NCBI GenBank assembly: GCA_039680175.1
Contig: JBDKTO010000043.1
Location: 24,339-88,338 of the forward strand
Source of the DNA: Veillonellales bacterium
GTDB lineage: Bacteria; Bacillota; Negativicutes; JAAYSF01
Direction: 5' to 3'
Length of the DNA stretch: 64,000 bases
Shown here: piece by piece, positions 7,470 to 16,515 of the stretch
How positions within the stretch are numbered: the first letter of the stretch is position 1
Layout of the letters: every line of letters starts with the position of its first letter
Position numbers and translations under genes: made by a program
The notes under the pieces: generated by a model
The model's database searches: none
Seen by the model: the letters and a program-made list of their open reading frames with translations, nothing else
What the model was told of the DNA's origin: nothing

Positions 7470-8531
7470 ATGTCGGAAACAAAACAAACGAAACGCAAAT
7501 TCATTATTGCTGCAGGGATTTTCTTTTTACTTGTCGGTCTTGCCGGCGGCGGATGGTGGTGGTATCAATCCACAAGAATGGTAAGTACCGACGACGCCAG
7601 AGTCAGCGGTACTATTGTCAGCATCAGTCCCAAAATTTCCGGCCGCATCGCTGAAGTTTTGGTAAAAGAAGGCGATACGGTAAAAGCCGGCCAAGTGCTT
7701 GCCAAAATCGATGTACGGGATGCCGCTGTGCAAAAAAACCAGGCCGAGGCAGCACTGGTCGCAGCTAAAGCTAAGTCTGATGCCATAGTAGCCGGTTCTC
7801 GCCCGCAGGAAATTGCACAAGCCCGCGCCGGGGTCGACCAGGCATCGGCCAGTGCAGCTCAGGCCTTGGCCAGTTTACAAAATTCGGAAAAATACTATCA
7901 GCGTATGAGTAAACTCTATGAGGACGGAGCCATCAGCGCCACGCAAAGAGATAATGCCGAAACTGCGTATTTAGTGGCTAAACAGGCTTGGAACGCCTCC
8001 CAGGATGCTACCAACGGCGCCGGACAAAAATTGGATTTGCTTGCTACCGGTTCCCGCGAAGAAGACATCCGCGCTGCAGCAGCTCAGGTAAAGCAGGCCG
8101 AAGCGATTTTAGAAGCGGCCAACCTCACTAATGAATATACCGAAATTATCTCCCCCGTAGATGGCGTAATTGCGCAGAAAAATGTTAACGCCGGCGAAGT
8201 AGTTTCAGCCGGACAAAATTTGTTTTCCGTCGTCAACAGCAATGACCTGTGGTTGAATGCCCGCATTGAGGAAACCAAAATTGGCAAAATCAAATTGAAT
8301 CAAACCGCAGACTATACGATCGACGGCTATCCGGGGCGTACTTTTACCGGTAAAGTTTATGAGATCGGCATTGCCACCAATTCAACCTTTGCCCTGATCC
8401 CTACGGAAAATACCTCTGGCAATTTTACTAAAGTTACCCAGCGTATCCCGATAAAGGTTACGTTACCGGAAACCAGCGGTATTGTTTTTCGTCCCGGCAT
8501 GCAGGCCTTGATTGATATTCATCTGCAATAG
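7470..8531 (+). CDS. EmrA/HlyD-type membrane fusion protein of a drug efflux pump
   Basis: A 353-residue periplasmic adaptor. One N-terminal membrane anchor (about residues 12-30) is followed by a biotinyl/lipoyl-like half domain (VSGTIVSISPKISGRIAEVLVKEG, split here as VSGTIVSISP and KISGRIAEV). An alpha-helical hairpin follows (about 90-210), then the second lipoyl half (IISPVDGVIAQ) and a beta-barrel. I chose ATG at 7470 because AGGAGTG stands 8-9 bases upstream; an ATG 36 bases earlier lies within the operator region and lacks a ribosome site. It precedes the 14-TM pump gene by 17 bases. In diderms such an adaptor joins the pump to a TolC-like channel, and one is encoded at 17135. Confidence 0.92.
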   Translation: MSETKQTKRKFIIAAGIFFLLVGLAGGGWWWYQSTRMVSTDDARVSGTIVSISPKISGRIAEVLVKEGDTVKAGQVLAKIDVRDAAVQKNQAEAALVAAKAKSDAIVAGSRPQEIAQARAGVDQASASAAQALASLQNSEKYYQRMSKLYEDGAISATQRDNAETAYLVAKQAWNASQDATNGAGQKLDLLATGSREEDIRAAAAQVKQAEAILEAANLTNEYTEIISPVDGVIAQKNVNAGEVVSAGQNLFSVVNSNDLWLNARIEETKIGKIKLNQTADYTIDGYPGRTFTGKVYEIGIATNSTFALIPTENTSGNFTKVTQRIPIKVTLPETSGIVFRPGMQALIDIHLQ

Positions 8532-8548
8532 CCGAATCGAGGAGGAAA

Positions 8549-10093
8549 ATGATGATTATACCGCGGCTGACAATAAAAAAAGAAATTTACAAGTGGGTGG
8601 CTCTCGGCGTTACACTGATCGGTGGCTTTATGAGTACTCTGGATACAAGCATTATCAATGTTGCCGTACCTAAAATGATGGCGGCTTTCGCCGTGGGTAC
8701 CGAAGACGCGCAATGGATTTTGACTGCTTACATGCTGACTATGGGCATTCTCCAGCCTGCCAGCGGTTACTTATGCAATTCATTCGGTACTCGCCGAATG
8801 TATTTACTGAGTATATTTGTTTTCACCGTTGGATCTCTACTTTGCAGTCTGGCCTGGAGTAATGACAGTATGATTGCATTCCGGATAATTCAGGCACTCG
8901 GCGGCGGGTTAATTCTTCCTATCAGCATGTCCATTGTCCTTCAGGAGTTTTCTTCCGCCGAACGCAATCTGGCCATGGGGATCTGGGGCATTTGCGTGGC
9001 CGTCGCCCCGGCAATCGGCCCGACACTGGGCGGGTACCTGATTGACGAATGGAGCTGGCACTATATTTTTACCATTAATGTTCCCATTGGCCTGCTTGGT
9101 TATTTACTGGCCGACCTGACTCTAAAAGAAAGCCCGACCAGACCTGATACAAAATTTGATTTTTGCGGCTTTATTTTTTGTGCAACCGGCCTGTTTTGCC
9201 TGCTGCTGGCATTAAGTAAAGGAGTGGATAAAGGCTGGGATTCTTTCTATATTATTAGTCTTTTATATACGGCTTTTGCCACATTGACGCTCTTTGTGCT
9301 TATCGAACTGAACAGGGATGATCCCATGCTGGACTTATCTCTGTTACGCGACTGGAACTTTGTCTTAGGCAATGTTTTTAGTTTCATTAATTACACGATC
9401 TTATTAGGCAGTTTATTTCTAATCCCCCTCTTTTCCCAAAACATTCTCGGCTATACCGCTTACGAGACAGGCCTGCTGTTGCTGCCTGCAGGTCTTATCA
9501 GTGGAGCACTCATGCCGGCAGCCGCCAAAATCGCCGATAAAATCGGGACAAAACCGATTGTCATCGTTGCCTCCTTGTTTGCCATAGGCGGGACATTTCC
9601 CCTGATGTTTCTTGATCTTGACACCAGCCCCGGTTATGTCCTTTTTATCCAACTATTTCGCGGCATCTTTGTCGGCTCCTCGATTATCACGGTCACTGTT
9701 CTCAGTATGAGCCGAGTTCCCCGGGATAAAATCAGTCAGGCTTCGGCAATCAATAATACCGTGCGGCAGGTCAGCGGTTCTTTTGGATTGGCTGTCTTAT
9801 CGACGGTTCTGCAAAACCGCCAGATCTATCATCTGGATCATATTGCTTCCCATATCAATATCGCCTCAAAATCAACCCAGGATCTAATAACCTACGGAAA
9901 ACATCTCTTTATGCAGCAGGGCAGTACGGAAGCCCTCGCTCATCAGCAGTCCTTAGCGTTAATTAACGGACTGGTCAAAAAGCAAACGACAATCTTTTCC
10001 TTTGATGATGCCTTCTGGGTCTTAGGTATATTTGCCGTATTATGTTTATTGGTATCTTTCCTGTTAAGACCCGTTCCGGTAGCTAAAAAATAA
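8549..10093 (+). CDS. DHA2-family (EmrB/QacA) 14-TM drug:proton antiporter
   Basis: A 514-residue MFS protein with about 14 hydrophobic segments. Residues 45-60 contain TLDTSIINVAVPKM, typical of DHA2 helix 1. Motif C in helix 5 appears as APAIGPTLGGYLIDEWSW, and the motif A loop is GTRRM-like. It starts at ATG behind GAGGAGG, directly after the adaptor gene, and the pair is one transcription unit under the palindromic operator. The family exports lipophilic compounds, dyes and uncouplers. The specific substrate is unknown. A weak A/T-rich hairpin (GCTAAAAA...TTTTTAGC) overlaps the stop and may be the terminator. Confidence 0.93.
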   Translation: MMIIPRLTIKKEIYKWVALGVTLIGGFMSTLDTSIINVAVPKMMAAFAVGTEDAQWILTAYMLTMGILQPASGYLCNSFGTRRMYLLSIFVFTVGSLLCSLAWSNDSMIAFRIIQALGGGLILPISMSIVLQEFSSAERNLAMGIWGICVAVAPAIGPTLGGYLIDEWSWHYIFTINVPIGLLGYLLADLTLKESPTRPDTKFDFCGFIFCATGLFCLLLALSKGVDKGWDSFYIISLLYTAFATLTLFVLIELNRDDPMLDLSLLRDWNFVLGNVFSFINYTILLGSLFLIPLFSQNILGYTAYETGLLLLPAGLISGALMPAAAKIADKIGTKPIVIVASLFAIGGTFPLMFLDLDTSPGYVLFIQLFRGIFVGSSIITVTVLSMSRVPRDKISQASAINNTVRQVSGSFGLAVLSTVLQNRQIYHLDHIASHINIASKSTQDLITYGKHLFMQQGSTEALAHQQSLALINGLVKKQTTIFSFDDAFWVLGIFAVLCLLVSFLLRPVPVAKK

Positions 10094-10287
10094 AACTTTT
10101 TAGCCCCGCTTATTTTTATTGACAACTATATCAAATAGCACACCTCTACTATTACATATTCACTGCATTTGTGAGATGGTACCAACTATGTATAGTCCCA
10201 AAGCATAATCCCTCGTTACTTTTCAGAAACCGTCATTTGCCCCTCCATCTTCTCGTCGCTCCTTTACATTCTTTGTAGAAGCATCGC

Positions 10288-10315
10288 TTGACAAATCGTT
10301 AACCTGGTGTACAAT
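10288..10315 (+). promoter_or_regulatory. Promoter with embedded operator for the second marR gene
   Basis: TTGACA (10288-10293) and TACAAT (10310-10315) are 16 bases apart, and GTTAACCTGGTGTAC (10298-10312) covers the spacer and half the -10 box. The layout is the same as before the first marR gene, which supports autoregulation by either paralogue. Confidence 0.75.
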
Positions 10316-10368
10316 ATGATCATCGAGGATCAAACATGATATTTTACTAACGACATGAGGTTAAAACA

Positions 10369-10827
10369 ATGACGGAACAAAGAAAAGCAATGCTGGAATC
10401 TATTTTCAGATTGTCAAGGAAATTGTTTGAGGCAATGAAACAGCCAAATAAGTTTGGCACAGACAGACTCTTATACTCATCAGAAATTCATACCCTCGAA
10501 ATGATTGGCAAACATCCAGGCATAACCGTGACCGAACTGGCAGACCGACAGGGTATTTCCAAAAGCGCCCTGCCAAAGCTTATCCATAAACTCATCGAAA
10601 AAGATCTGGTCTACCGTTATCAGGAAACCGGCAATAAAAAGAATATTTTTTTGGAATTGACGGACAAAGGCCGGCTTGCCGTTCAACATCACTTCAAATT
10701 TCACGAAACCTTTGACAGCGGCATTATGAAAAAAATTAACTCATTAACGCCTGAAGAATATTTGTTTCTCAGCGATATCCTGCAGGATTTGGAGCAGTAT
10801 ATCGACCACATGGAGCAGCAGGAATAA
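10369..10827 (+). CDS. MarR-family transcriptional regulator (paralogue 2)
   Basis: A 152-residue winged-helix regulator. The helix-turn-helix is at about residues 54-80 (VTELADRQGISKSALPKLIH), followed by the wing and a C-terminal dimer helix (LFLSDILQDLEQYIDH). It resembles the regulator at 6844 along its length, so the two are probably a duplication. Its own promoter carries the shared palindrome. A degenerate half of the motif (GTTTACCCTGTAGCC, 10844-10858) and a good copy (10940-10954) follow before the fur-like gene. It probably shares the operator set with paralogue 1, and the ligand is unknown. Confidence 0.9.
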   Translation: MTEQRKAMLESIFRLSRKLFEAMKQPNKFGTDRLLYSSEIHTLEMIGKHPGITVTELADRQGISKSALPKLIHKLIEKDLVYRYQETGNKKNIFLELTDKGRLAVQHHFKFHETFDSGIMKKINSLTPEEYLFLSDILQDLEQYIDHMEQQE

Positions 10828-10939
10828 AAAAAATCGCTTTATAGTTTACCCTGTAGCCATATTAACTAACGAGATGTTTAGCAACAAATGCCGGCGAAAT
10901 AAGCCTTCACCACCGGCATTCTTATTATTCTCCACCATC

Positions 10940-10954
10940 GTTCACCTGGTTAAC
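10940..10954 (+). promoter_or_regulatory. MarR-type operator upstream of the fur-like gene
   Basis: GTTCACCTGGTTAAC matches the local consensus GTTNACCTGGTNNAC. It lies 164 bases before the Fur-family start codon. No convincing -35/-10 pair could be fixed beside it. Confidence 0.6.
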
Positions 10955-11117
10955 TTTTTTAGAAAAATAAACTGTTTCGCATTAAAAGCCCTTCCTATCC
11001 GGCTTCCCCAACGACTTATTATCGAAGCCAAGCATGCACTTCACTATGCTCTGATGCCGAACGACAATATTCATTTCCTCTTAGCCAAAACCAATCTGGA
11101 GAAAGGAATATTTACTA

Positions 11118-11600
11118 GTGAGTACTTCTGAATTACGGGAAAAACTTGATGGAAAATATAAATTAACCCGTCAGAGAGAGATTATTTTTCATACTCTCAA
11201 CAATTATGCAGGCCACCATCTTAGTGCCGAGGATATCTATAAAATTGTCCATGAGCAATATCCAAAAATCGGCCTGGCTACTGTCTACCGGACCCTGGAA
11301 TTGTTCAGTACCCTGGCGGTTGTGCAAAAGCTTGATTGGGGCGATGGATGCCAGCGTTATGAACTGTACCCACTCCACCATCATCACCTGATTTGCAATG
11401 CCTGCGGCAAGGTTATTGAAATCAAAGGAAGCCTGGCGGATACATTGGATACCGCTATGGATGCTATGACGGATTTTTCAGTTCTGGATTATCGTCTGTA
11501 TATATATGGATACTGTAAGGATTGTCAAGCCAAAGGAAACCACTCGGGTCTTCCCGAATCCCCTGATCAGAATACGACGTCACGCAGCAATGTTGTCTGA
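11118..11600 (+). CDS. Fur-family metal-dependent transcriptional regulator
   Basis: A 160-residue regulator. The N-terminal winged helix (about residues 10-85) contains HLSAEDIYKIV and GLATVYRTLELF. The dimerisation domain has HHHH at 87-90 and two CXXC pairs (Cys93/Cys96 and Cys133/Cys136), the structural zinc site of Fur, PerR and Zur. Which metal it senses cannot be decided. I use the GTG at 11118 because a GGAGAAAGGA site precedes it and the sequence after it matches the usual Fur start. The tail after Cys136 is about 20 residues, polar and unconserved-looking. It lies inside the operator-bearing efflux block, which suggests a link between metal or oxidative stress and efflux. Confidence 0.92.
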   Translation: MSTSELREKLDGKYKLTRQREIIFHTLNNYAGHHLSAEDIYKIVHEQYPKIGLATVYRTLELFSTLAVVQKLDWGDGCQRYELYPLHHHHLICNACGKVIEIKGSLADTLDTAMDAMTDFSVLDYRLYIYGYCKDCQAKGNHSGLPESPDQNTTSRSNVV

Positions 11601-11646
11601 TTGGCTCTTGCCCGTTCATTTTTCATTGCCTGTAGTAAAATCAATC

Positions 11647-11661
11647 GTTCACCTGGTGTAC
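11647..11661 (+). promoter_or_regulatory. MarR-type operator, intergenic
   Basis: GTTCACCTGGTGTAC matches the local consensus, and TACATT overlapping its right end could be a -10 box, as in the two marR promoters. No good -35 is visible. It lies between the fur-like gene and the RND block. Confidence 0.6.
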
Positions 11662-11817
11662 ATTATGGCCACAAATAATCTACCCTGACATTTTATTAAG
11701 AATACGAAACTATCCATCGAGGTAACTTCCCTATAATAGCTAAAAATGTGATACTTCAGCAACAAGGATATCCTTGGCGATAGCGTTGCGACCGATATCC
11801 TTATCTTTCTAATTATA

Positions 11818-11832
11818 GTTTACCTGGTTAAC
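11818..11832 (+). promoter_or_regulatory. MarR-type operator upstream of the RND efflux block
   Basis: GTTTACCTGGTTAAC is a near-perfect match to the local consensus. It is preceded by a hairpin-capable pair AAGGATATC/GATATCCTT (11765-11803 area) that may terminate the fur transcript. It lies 169 bases before the TetR-like remnant. Confidence 0.65.
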
Positions 11833-11986
11833 GTTATTGCAAATCTCTGCCGCTTCAACCAGGCTTCTCTGTCAATGACTTATCTCTATTTTATTGCCGA
11901 TCAATTGAGGGTGTTTAGTTGCTTTTTGCTATGTTTGCCTGCAATCAATCTTATTCTACTTACTTTTCTAAAGGAGGAAGCTTCCT

Positions 11987-12154
11987 GTGCCACAGCATGA
12001 ACCCCTGCGTCAGCAAATCTTAACGATAGCCCTGACGGCTTTTAATCAGTATGGAACGAACGGAATGCTTCTCGTTCCCTTTCGTCGATCCCCCCTCTCG
12101 CTAGCTGAGTTATTGGACATGCTGTTGTTTGGCATCGCCCGGCGCGCACCGTAA
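11987..12154 (+). pseudogene. Shrunken TetR-like ORF (probable internal-deletion remnant)
   Basis: A 55-codon frame with GTG start behind a strong AAAGGAGG. Residues 6-26 (LRQQILTIALTAFNQYGTNG, split as LRQQILTIAL and TAFNQYGTNG) read like the first helix of TetR-family repressors. The last 18 residues (LAELLDMLLFGIARRAP) read like the C-terminal helix of the same family, while the DNA-binding helices and ligand domain are missing. The likely history is an in-frame internal deletion of a local repressor of the RND operon that left the start and stop. It may still be translated. A genuine small protein is the alternative. Confidence 0.5.
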
Positions 12155-12198
12155 ATTTCTTCTGGAAAAACAGATTGTATACGATAAGGAGTGTTTCT

Positions 12199-13317
12199 AT
12201 GTTCAACATGCGACTGAAGCTCAGCCGAAAAAAACGCTACTATGCCCTGGCCGCCTTAGCGGTAGGCTGCCTACTGGCCGGGATCATGGCAAAAACACAT
12301 TTCGCAAAAGCACCTATAAAACCGGAAAGCCTTCCCGTGGTCCGCACCCAGCTCATTCAGGCAGCTAATACCGGACAGGGTTACACCTATGCGGGGGAAG
12401 TGCGCGGCCGCTATGAAAGCCAGCTGGCTTTCCAGGTCACCGGCAAAATCATCAAACGCAATGTGCAGCTAGGCAGTATAGTCAATGCCGGCGATGTGCT
12501 GATGCAGATGGATGCAAAAGACATTCAGCAGACGGTAAACAGTAATTCTGCCCAGGTATATTCCGCCCAATCACAACTTAGACTGGCGGAAAGCAATTTG
12601 AGCCGCTACCGGCAATTACTGGACAGCGGTGCGATCAGCCATGCTCAGTATGACCAGTACGTCAATGCCTATGATGCCGCGGCAGCAGCGGTGCAGCAGG
12701 CGGCAGCCCAATATACGCAGGGCGCCAATCAGCTGGATTACACTTTATTGACAGCCGATCAGTCAGGAGTTGTGTCGGCGATCACCGCTGAGGCCGGTCA
12801 GGTTGTCAGCGCCGGCCAGACGGTTGTTACCGTTGTCCAGGACGGAGAACGGGAAATCGAAATCAATGTACCCGAAAACCGGTTGGAAGAATTAAAAACC
12901 GCCGGACGGTTCCAGGTTACTTTCTGGGCCTTGCCTAACGTGACACTGAACGGCAAAGTGCGAGAAATCGCTCCCATGGCCGATCCGACGACGCGTACCT
13001 TCAAAGTACGCATCAGCTTACTCAATCCGCCGCCCTCTGTCAAGTTGGGTATGACGGCTACCGTTTCCCTAGCCGTTGGCGCTGACCAACCTGCATTTTC
13101 TATTCCACTGTCTGCACTCTATCAGACTGGTGATACGCCCGCGGTCTGGATTGTGAGCGACAATATCCTGACACTGCGCCCCATCCAAACCGGCTCTTTC
13201 GGTAATGGCACGATCCAAGTGCTGGCCGGACTGCAGACCGGTGACCGAATTGTCAGTGCCGGCGTTCATAAATTGGAAGAAGGGCAGAGGGTAAAAATAG
13301 CCGGTGATACCCTGTGA
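12199..13317 (+). CDS. RND efflux periplasmic adaptor (membrane fusion protein)
   Basis: A 372-residue adaptor with an N-terminal signal anchor (about residues 10-30). It has lipoyl-like halves (YAGEVRGRYESQLAFQVTGKI region and LTADQSGVVSAI), a helical hairpin between them, a beta-barrel (about 210-290) and a membrane-proximal domain (ALYQTGDTPAVWIV). The ATG at 12199 follows AAGGAGTG; an upstream in-frame ATG at 12175 lacks a ribosome site. The stop overlaps the pump start by four bases (GTGA), so the two are translationally coupled. It bridges the inner-membrane RND pump to an outer-membrane channel, presumably the TolC-like protein at 17135. Confidence 0.92.
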   Translation: MFNMRLKLSRKKRYYALAALAVGCLLAGIMAKTHFAKAPIKPESLPVVRTQLIQAANTGQGYTYAGEVRGRYESQLAFQVTGKIIKRNVQLGSIVNAGDVLMQMDAKDIQQTVNSNSAQVYSAQSQLRLAESNLSRYRQLLDSGAISHAQYDQYVNAYDAAAAAVQQAAAQYTQGANQLDYTLLTADQSGVVSAITAEAGQVVSAGQTVVTVVQDGEREIEINVPENRLEELKTAGRFQVTFWALPNVTLNGKVREIAPMADPTTRTFKVRISLLNPPPSVKLGMTATVSLAVGADQPAFSIPLSALYQTGDTPAVWIVSDNILTLRPIQTGSFGNGTIQVLAGLQTGDRIVSAGVHKLEEGQRVKIAGDTL

Positions 13318-16300
13318 GCCATTTTAACCTTACCGCCTGGTCATTAAAGCACAAGCAATTCATTTATTTCTTTGTCGCCCTCTTCTTTGTGGCCGGTCTT
13401 TTCTCTTACAAGAACGTGGGACGCATGGAAGACCCGGATTTTGCCATTAAGCAAATGATTGTCAGCGTTTCCTGGTCAGGAGCCACCGCCAGCCAGATGG
13501 AAGAGCAGGTTACGGATAAAATTGAAAAGAAACTGCAGGACCTGCCTGGACTTGACTATTTAAAAAGTTACTCTACACCGGGACATACGGTGATTTACGT
13601 CAATCTCAAAGATCAGGTACCCGCCAAGGAGCTTCGGCCCAGATGGGTGGAAGCCCGCAATATGGTGAATGATATCAAAGGAACCTTCCCGGAAGGCGTT
13701 TCGGAACCTACCTTCAATGACCGGTTCGATGAAGTATACGGCGTAATCTATACGCTGACCGGTGATGGGTTTACCTACGAGGAAATGCGGGAAAAAGCCG
13801 AAAAAATCCGCCGCATTCTCTTAAGCGTTCCCAGCGTGAGCAAAGTCCAGCTCCTGGGGGTGCAAACCGAAAAAATCTACATTGAAATCGAAAATAGCAA
13901 ACTGGCCCGTTTAGGTCTTGATCCGTCCGTAATTACCGCCGCTTTAAAGGAACAAAATGCCATGGCCGCCGCCGGTATGCTGGAAACGGCATCAGACAAT
14001 GCCTACTTACGAATTACCGGGATGTTTGAAAATATGGAAGACATCCGCGCTACGCCCATTCAGGCTGGTAGCCGCACCTTCCGTCTGGGAGATATAGCCA
14101 GAGTGACTCGCGCCTACGCCGAACCATCCGACCCGAAAATGTTCTATAACGGTCAGCCGGCCATCGGCATTTCGCTGGCGATGGAACCCGGCGGCAACAT
14201 TCTGACACTGGGTAAAAATCTTGATAGCACGCTCTCCCAAATAAAACAAGAACTGCCGGCCGGGCTGGAAATCAATCAAACTGTCAACCAGCCGAAAGTT
14301 GTGGAATCCTCCATCGGCGAATTTGTGGAATCCCTGGTCGAAGCGATCGTCATCGTCTTAATCGTAAGCTTTGCCAGTCTGGGTATGCGGTCCGGCGTGG
14401 TCGTGGCCCTAACCATTCCTTTGGTCATTGCCATTACCTTTACCTTAATGTACCTGACAGGTATCGCTCTGCAGAGCATATCGCTGGGGGCTCTCATCAT
14501 TGCGCTAGGCTTGTTGGTCGATGATGCCATCATCGCCACTGAAATGATGAGCGTCAAGCTGGAGCAAGGCTGGAGCCGCTTTGACGCTGCTTGTTTTTCC
14601 TATACCTCTACCGCCTATCCCCGTTTGACCGGGGCGTTAATAACCTGCGCGGGCTTCATTCCCATCGGTTTCTCCAAAGGGCTTGCCGCCGAGTTTTGCG
14701 TCGATCTCTTTTGGGTTATATTCTTCGCCCTCATTGCTTCCTGGCTGATTGCCGGAGCAGTTACGCCTTTGCTCGGTTACCAGTTTATTAAAATAAAACC
14801 CGCCCAGCAAACAGCCGATGAAAGCAATGCGCACCATGACCTTTATGACACCCCGTTTTATCGGCGATTTAAACGCTTGTTACTGTGGTGCATGCGTCAC
14901 CGCAAAACCGTACTAACAGCTACTGCCGCCGTATTTATCGGCTCTATCTTTCTCCTGGGATTGGTCAAACAGGAATTCTTTCCTGCTTCCAGCCGTCCGG
15001 AGCTCGTCATCCAGCTCAAATTACAGGAAGGAGCTTCCCAGACCAGCACCGAGGAAGTGGCCCGCCAGTTTGCTAAAGAATTGGACGGCGACCCGAATAT
15101 TTCCTATTACACCTATCATGTAGGTGAAGGAGCTCCCCGCTTTGTGCTCAGTTTTGAACCAACTTTCAATAAATCGAATTTCGCTGAATTCATTGTAGTG
15201 GCCAAGAATGTTCAAGCCCGTAATGCGCTGGCCCAAAAAGCCGAACAATTATTAAACACTGAATTTACAAATGTTCGGGGGCATATAAAGTTATTATTCA
15301 CCGGAACGGGACCCGATTATCCGGTGATGCTGCGGGTAAAAGGCCCTGACCATGAAAAAGTTCGTGAAATCGCTGAACAAGTTCGCGCCGTCATGGCCGC
15401 CCATCCGGCTACACAAAACGTAAATCTCAACTGGAATGAGAAAAGCAAAGTGATGCACTTGGAGATTGACCAGGCAAAAGCAAAAGCCCTCGGACTCAGT
15501 TCCCATGAATTGGCCGCATCGCTCCAAACCCAGTTGTCTGGAGCACCGATTACCGAATTTCGTGAGCATGATAAAACCGTCAGCATGGTTCTCCGGTTTG
15601 CGGAAGCGGACCGTACTAACCCGGAACGGATAAAAGACCTCAACATCCATATCGGCAACGGCAGATATGTCCCGCTTGACCAAATCGCCACCATCCGTTA
15701 TGACGCCGAAGAAGGCTTAATTTACCGGCGCGACCTGCTACCCATGATTATGGTACAGGCGGAACTGAATCCCACGTCTAAACTTACCGGCTCGGACGTG
15801 ACCAAGCAAGTTTACGGCAGCCTCCAGGAATTCAGAAGTAGTCTGCCAGCCGGCTATTTCATTGAATTTGACGGTGCAACGGAACGCAGCATTAAAAGCA
15901 GCAAGTTCCTGGCGGAACCCATCCCGGCCATGATGCTTATCATTATGATTCTGCTCATGACGCAGCTGCAAAGTATACCGAAAATGCTGTTAACCCTCTT
16001 AACAGCGCCGCTGGGTATTATCGGTGTATCCATCAGTCTCCTGCTCACCGGAAGTCCTATGGGATTTGTGGTCCAATTGGGAATTCTGGCCTTGTTCGGT
16101 ATTATTATGCGCAATACCGTTATATTGATGGACCAGATTGAACAACATCTGGTGGCCGGTGACTCGCTATGGGACGCTATTGTGGCAGCGACGATCAGCC
16201 GCTTCCGCCCTATTATGCTAACAGCCGTAGCCGCTATCCTAGGCATGATTCCGCTGGTACCCAGTACTTTGTGGGGCTCCATGGCGATTGCCATTGCCGG

Positions 16301-16403
16301 CGGTTTACTGGGAGCAACCATACTGACTTTGCTGGTGCTGCCGGTTATGTATGCTGCCTGGTATAAGGCACAGCCAGCTGACGGTACAAAAAACAATGCT
16401 TGA
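13314..16403 (+). CDS. RND-family efflux pump inner-membrane transporter (AcrB-like)
   Basis: A 1029-residue protein of normal RND length with 12 predicted helices (one near residue 20, six near 335-500, five near 850-1015) and two large periplasmic loops. Helix 4 contains LVDDAIIATEM, with the two Asp of the proton relay at about residues 403-404. The N-terminus (GRMEDPDFAIKQMIVSVSWSGAT, shown as GRMEDPDF and SVSWSGA) matches the HAE1/multidrug branch rather than heavy-metal CzcA. The start is GTG overlapping the adaptor stop. It exports substrates from the periplasm or inner leaflet using the proton gradient. Substrate range is unknown. Confidence 0.94.
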   Translation: MSHFNLTAWSLKHKQFIYFFVALFFVAGLFSYKNVGRMEDPDFAIKQMIVSVSWSGATASQMEEQVTDKIEKKLQDLPGLDYLKSYSTPGHTVIYVNLKDQVPAKELRPRWVEARNMVNDIKGTFPEGVSEPTFNDRFDEVYGVIYTLTGDGFTYEEMREKAEKIRRILLSVPSVSKVQLLGVQTEKIYIEIENSKLARLGLDPSVITAALKEQNAMAAAGMLETASDNAYLRITGMFENMEDIRATPIQAGSRTFRLGDIARVTRAYAEPSDPKMFYNGQPAIGISLAMEPGGNILTLGKNLDSTLSQIKQELPAGLEINQTVNQPKVVESSIGEFVESLVEAIVIVLIVSFASLGMRSGVVVALTIPLVIAITFTLMYLTGIALQSISLGALIIALGLLVDDAIIATEMMSVKLEQGWSRFDAACFSYTSTAYPRLTGALITCAGFIPIGFSKGLAAEFCVDLFWVIFFALIASWLIAGAVTPLLGYQFIKIKPAQQTADESNAHHDLYDTPFYRRFKRLLLWCMRHRKTVLTATAAVFIGSIFLLGLVKQEFFPASSRPELVIQLKLQEGASQTSTEEVARQFAKELDGDPNISYYTYHVGEGAPRFVLSFEPTFNKSNFAEFIVVAKNVQARNALAQKAEQLLNTEFTNVRGHIKLLFTGTGPDYPVMLRVKGPDHEKVREIAEQVRAVMAAHPATQNVNLNWNEKSKVMHLEIDQAKAKALGLSSHELAASLQTQLSGAPITEFREHDKTVSMVLRFAEADRTNPERIKDLNIHIGNGRYVPLDQIATIRYDAEEGLIYRRDLLPMIMVQAELNPTSKLTGSDVTKQVYGSLQEFRSSLPAGYFIEFDGATERSIKSSKFLAEPIPAMMLIIMILLMTQLQSIPKMLLTLLTAPLGIIGVSISLLLTGSPMGFVVQLGILALFGIIMRNTVILMDQIEQHLVAGDSLWDAIVAATISRFRPIMLTAVAAILGMIPLVPSTLWGSMAIAIAGGLLGATILTLLVLPVMYAAWYKAQPADGTKNNA

Positions 16404-16515
16404 TGCCGGAAAGTCATTGTCTCAGCAGCATGAAGCAAATTGCGCAATTGCTGGAAACCAGCGAGCTTCTTGAGTTTGTTAGGTCACCGATACATTTTAA
16501 TAAGGAGTTGCTATC

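Noticed and set aside
10874..11131. 85-codon frame between the second marR gene and the fur-like gene
   Set aside because: No ribosome site, unlikely composition, and it overlaps an operator copy and the Fur start; best read as noncoding.
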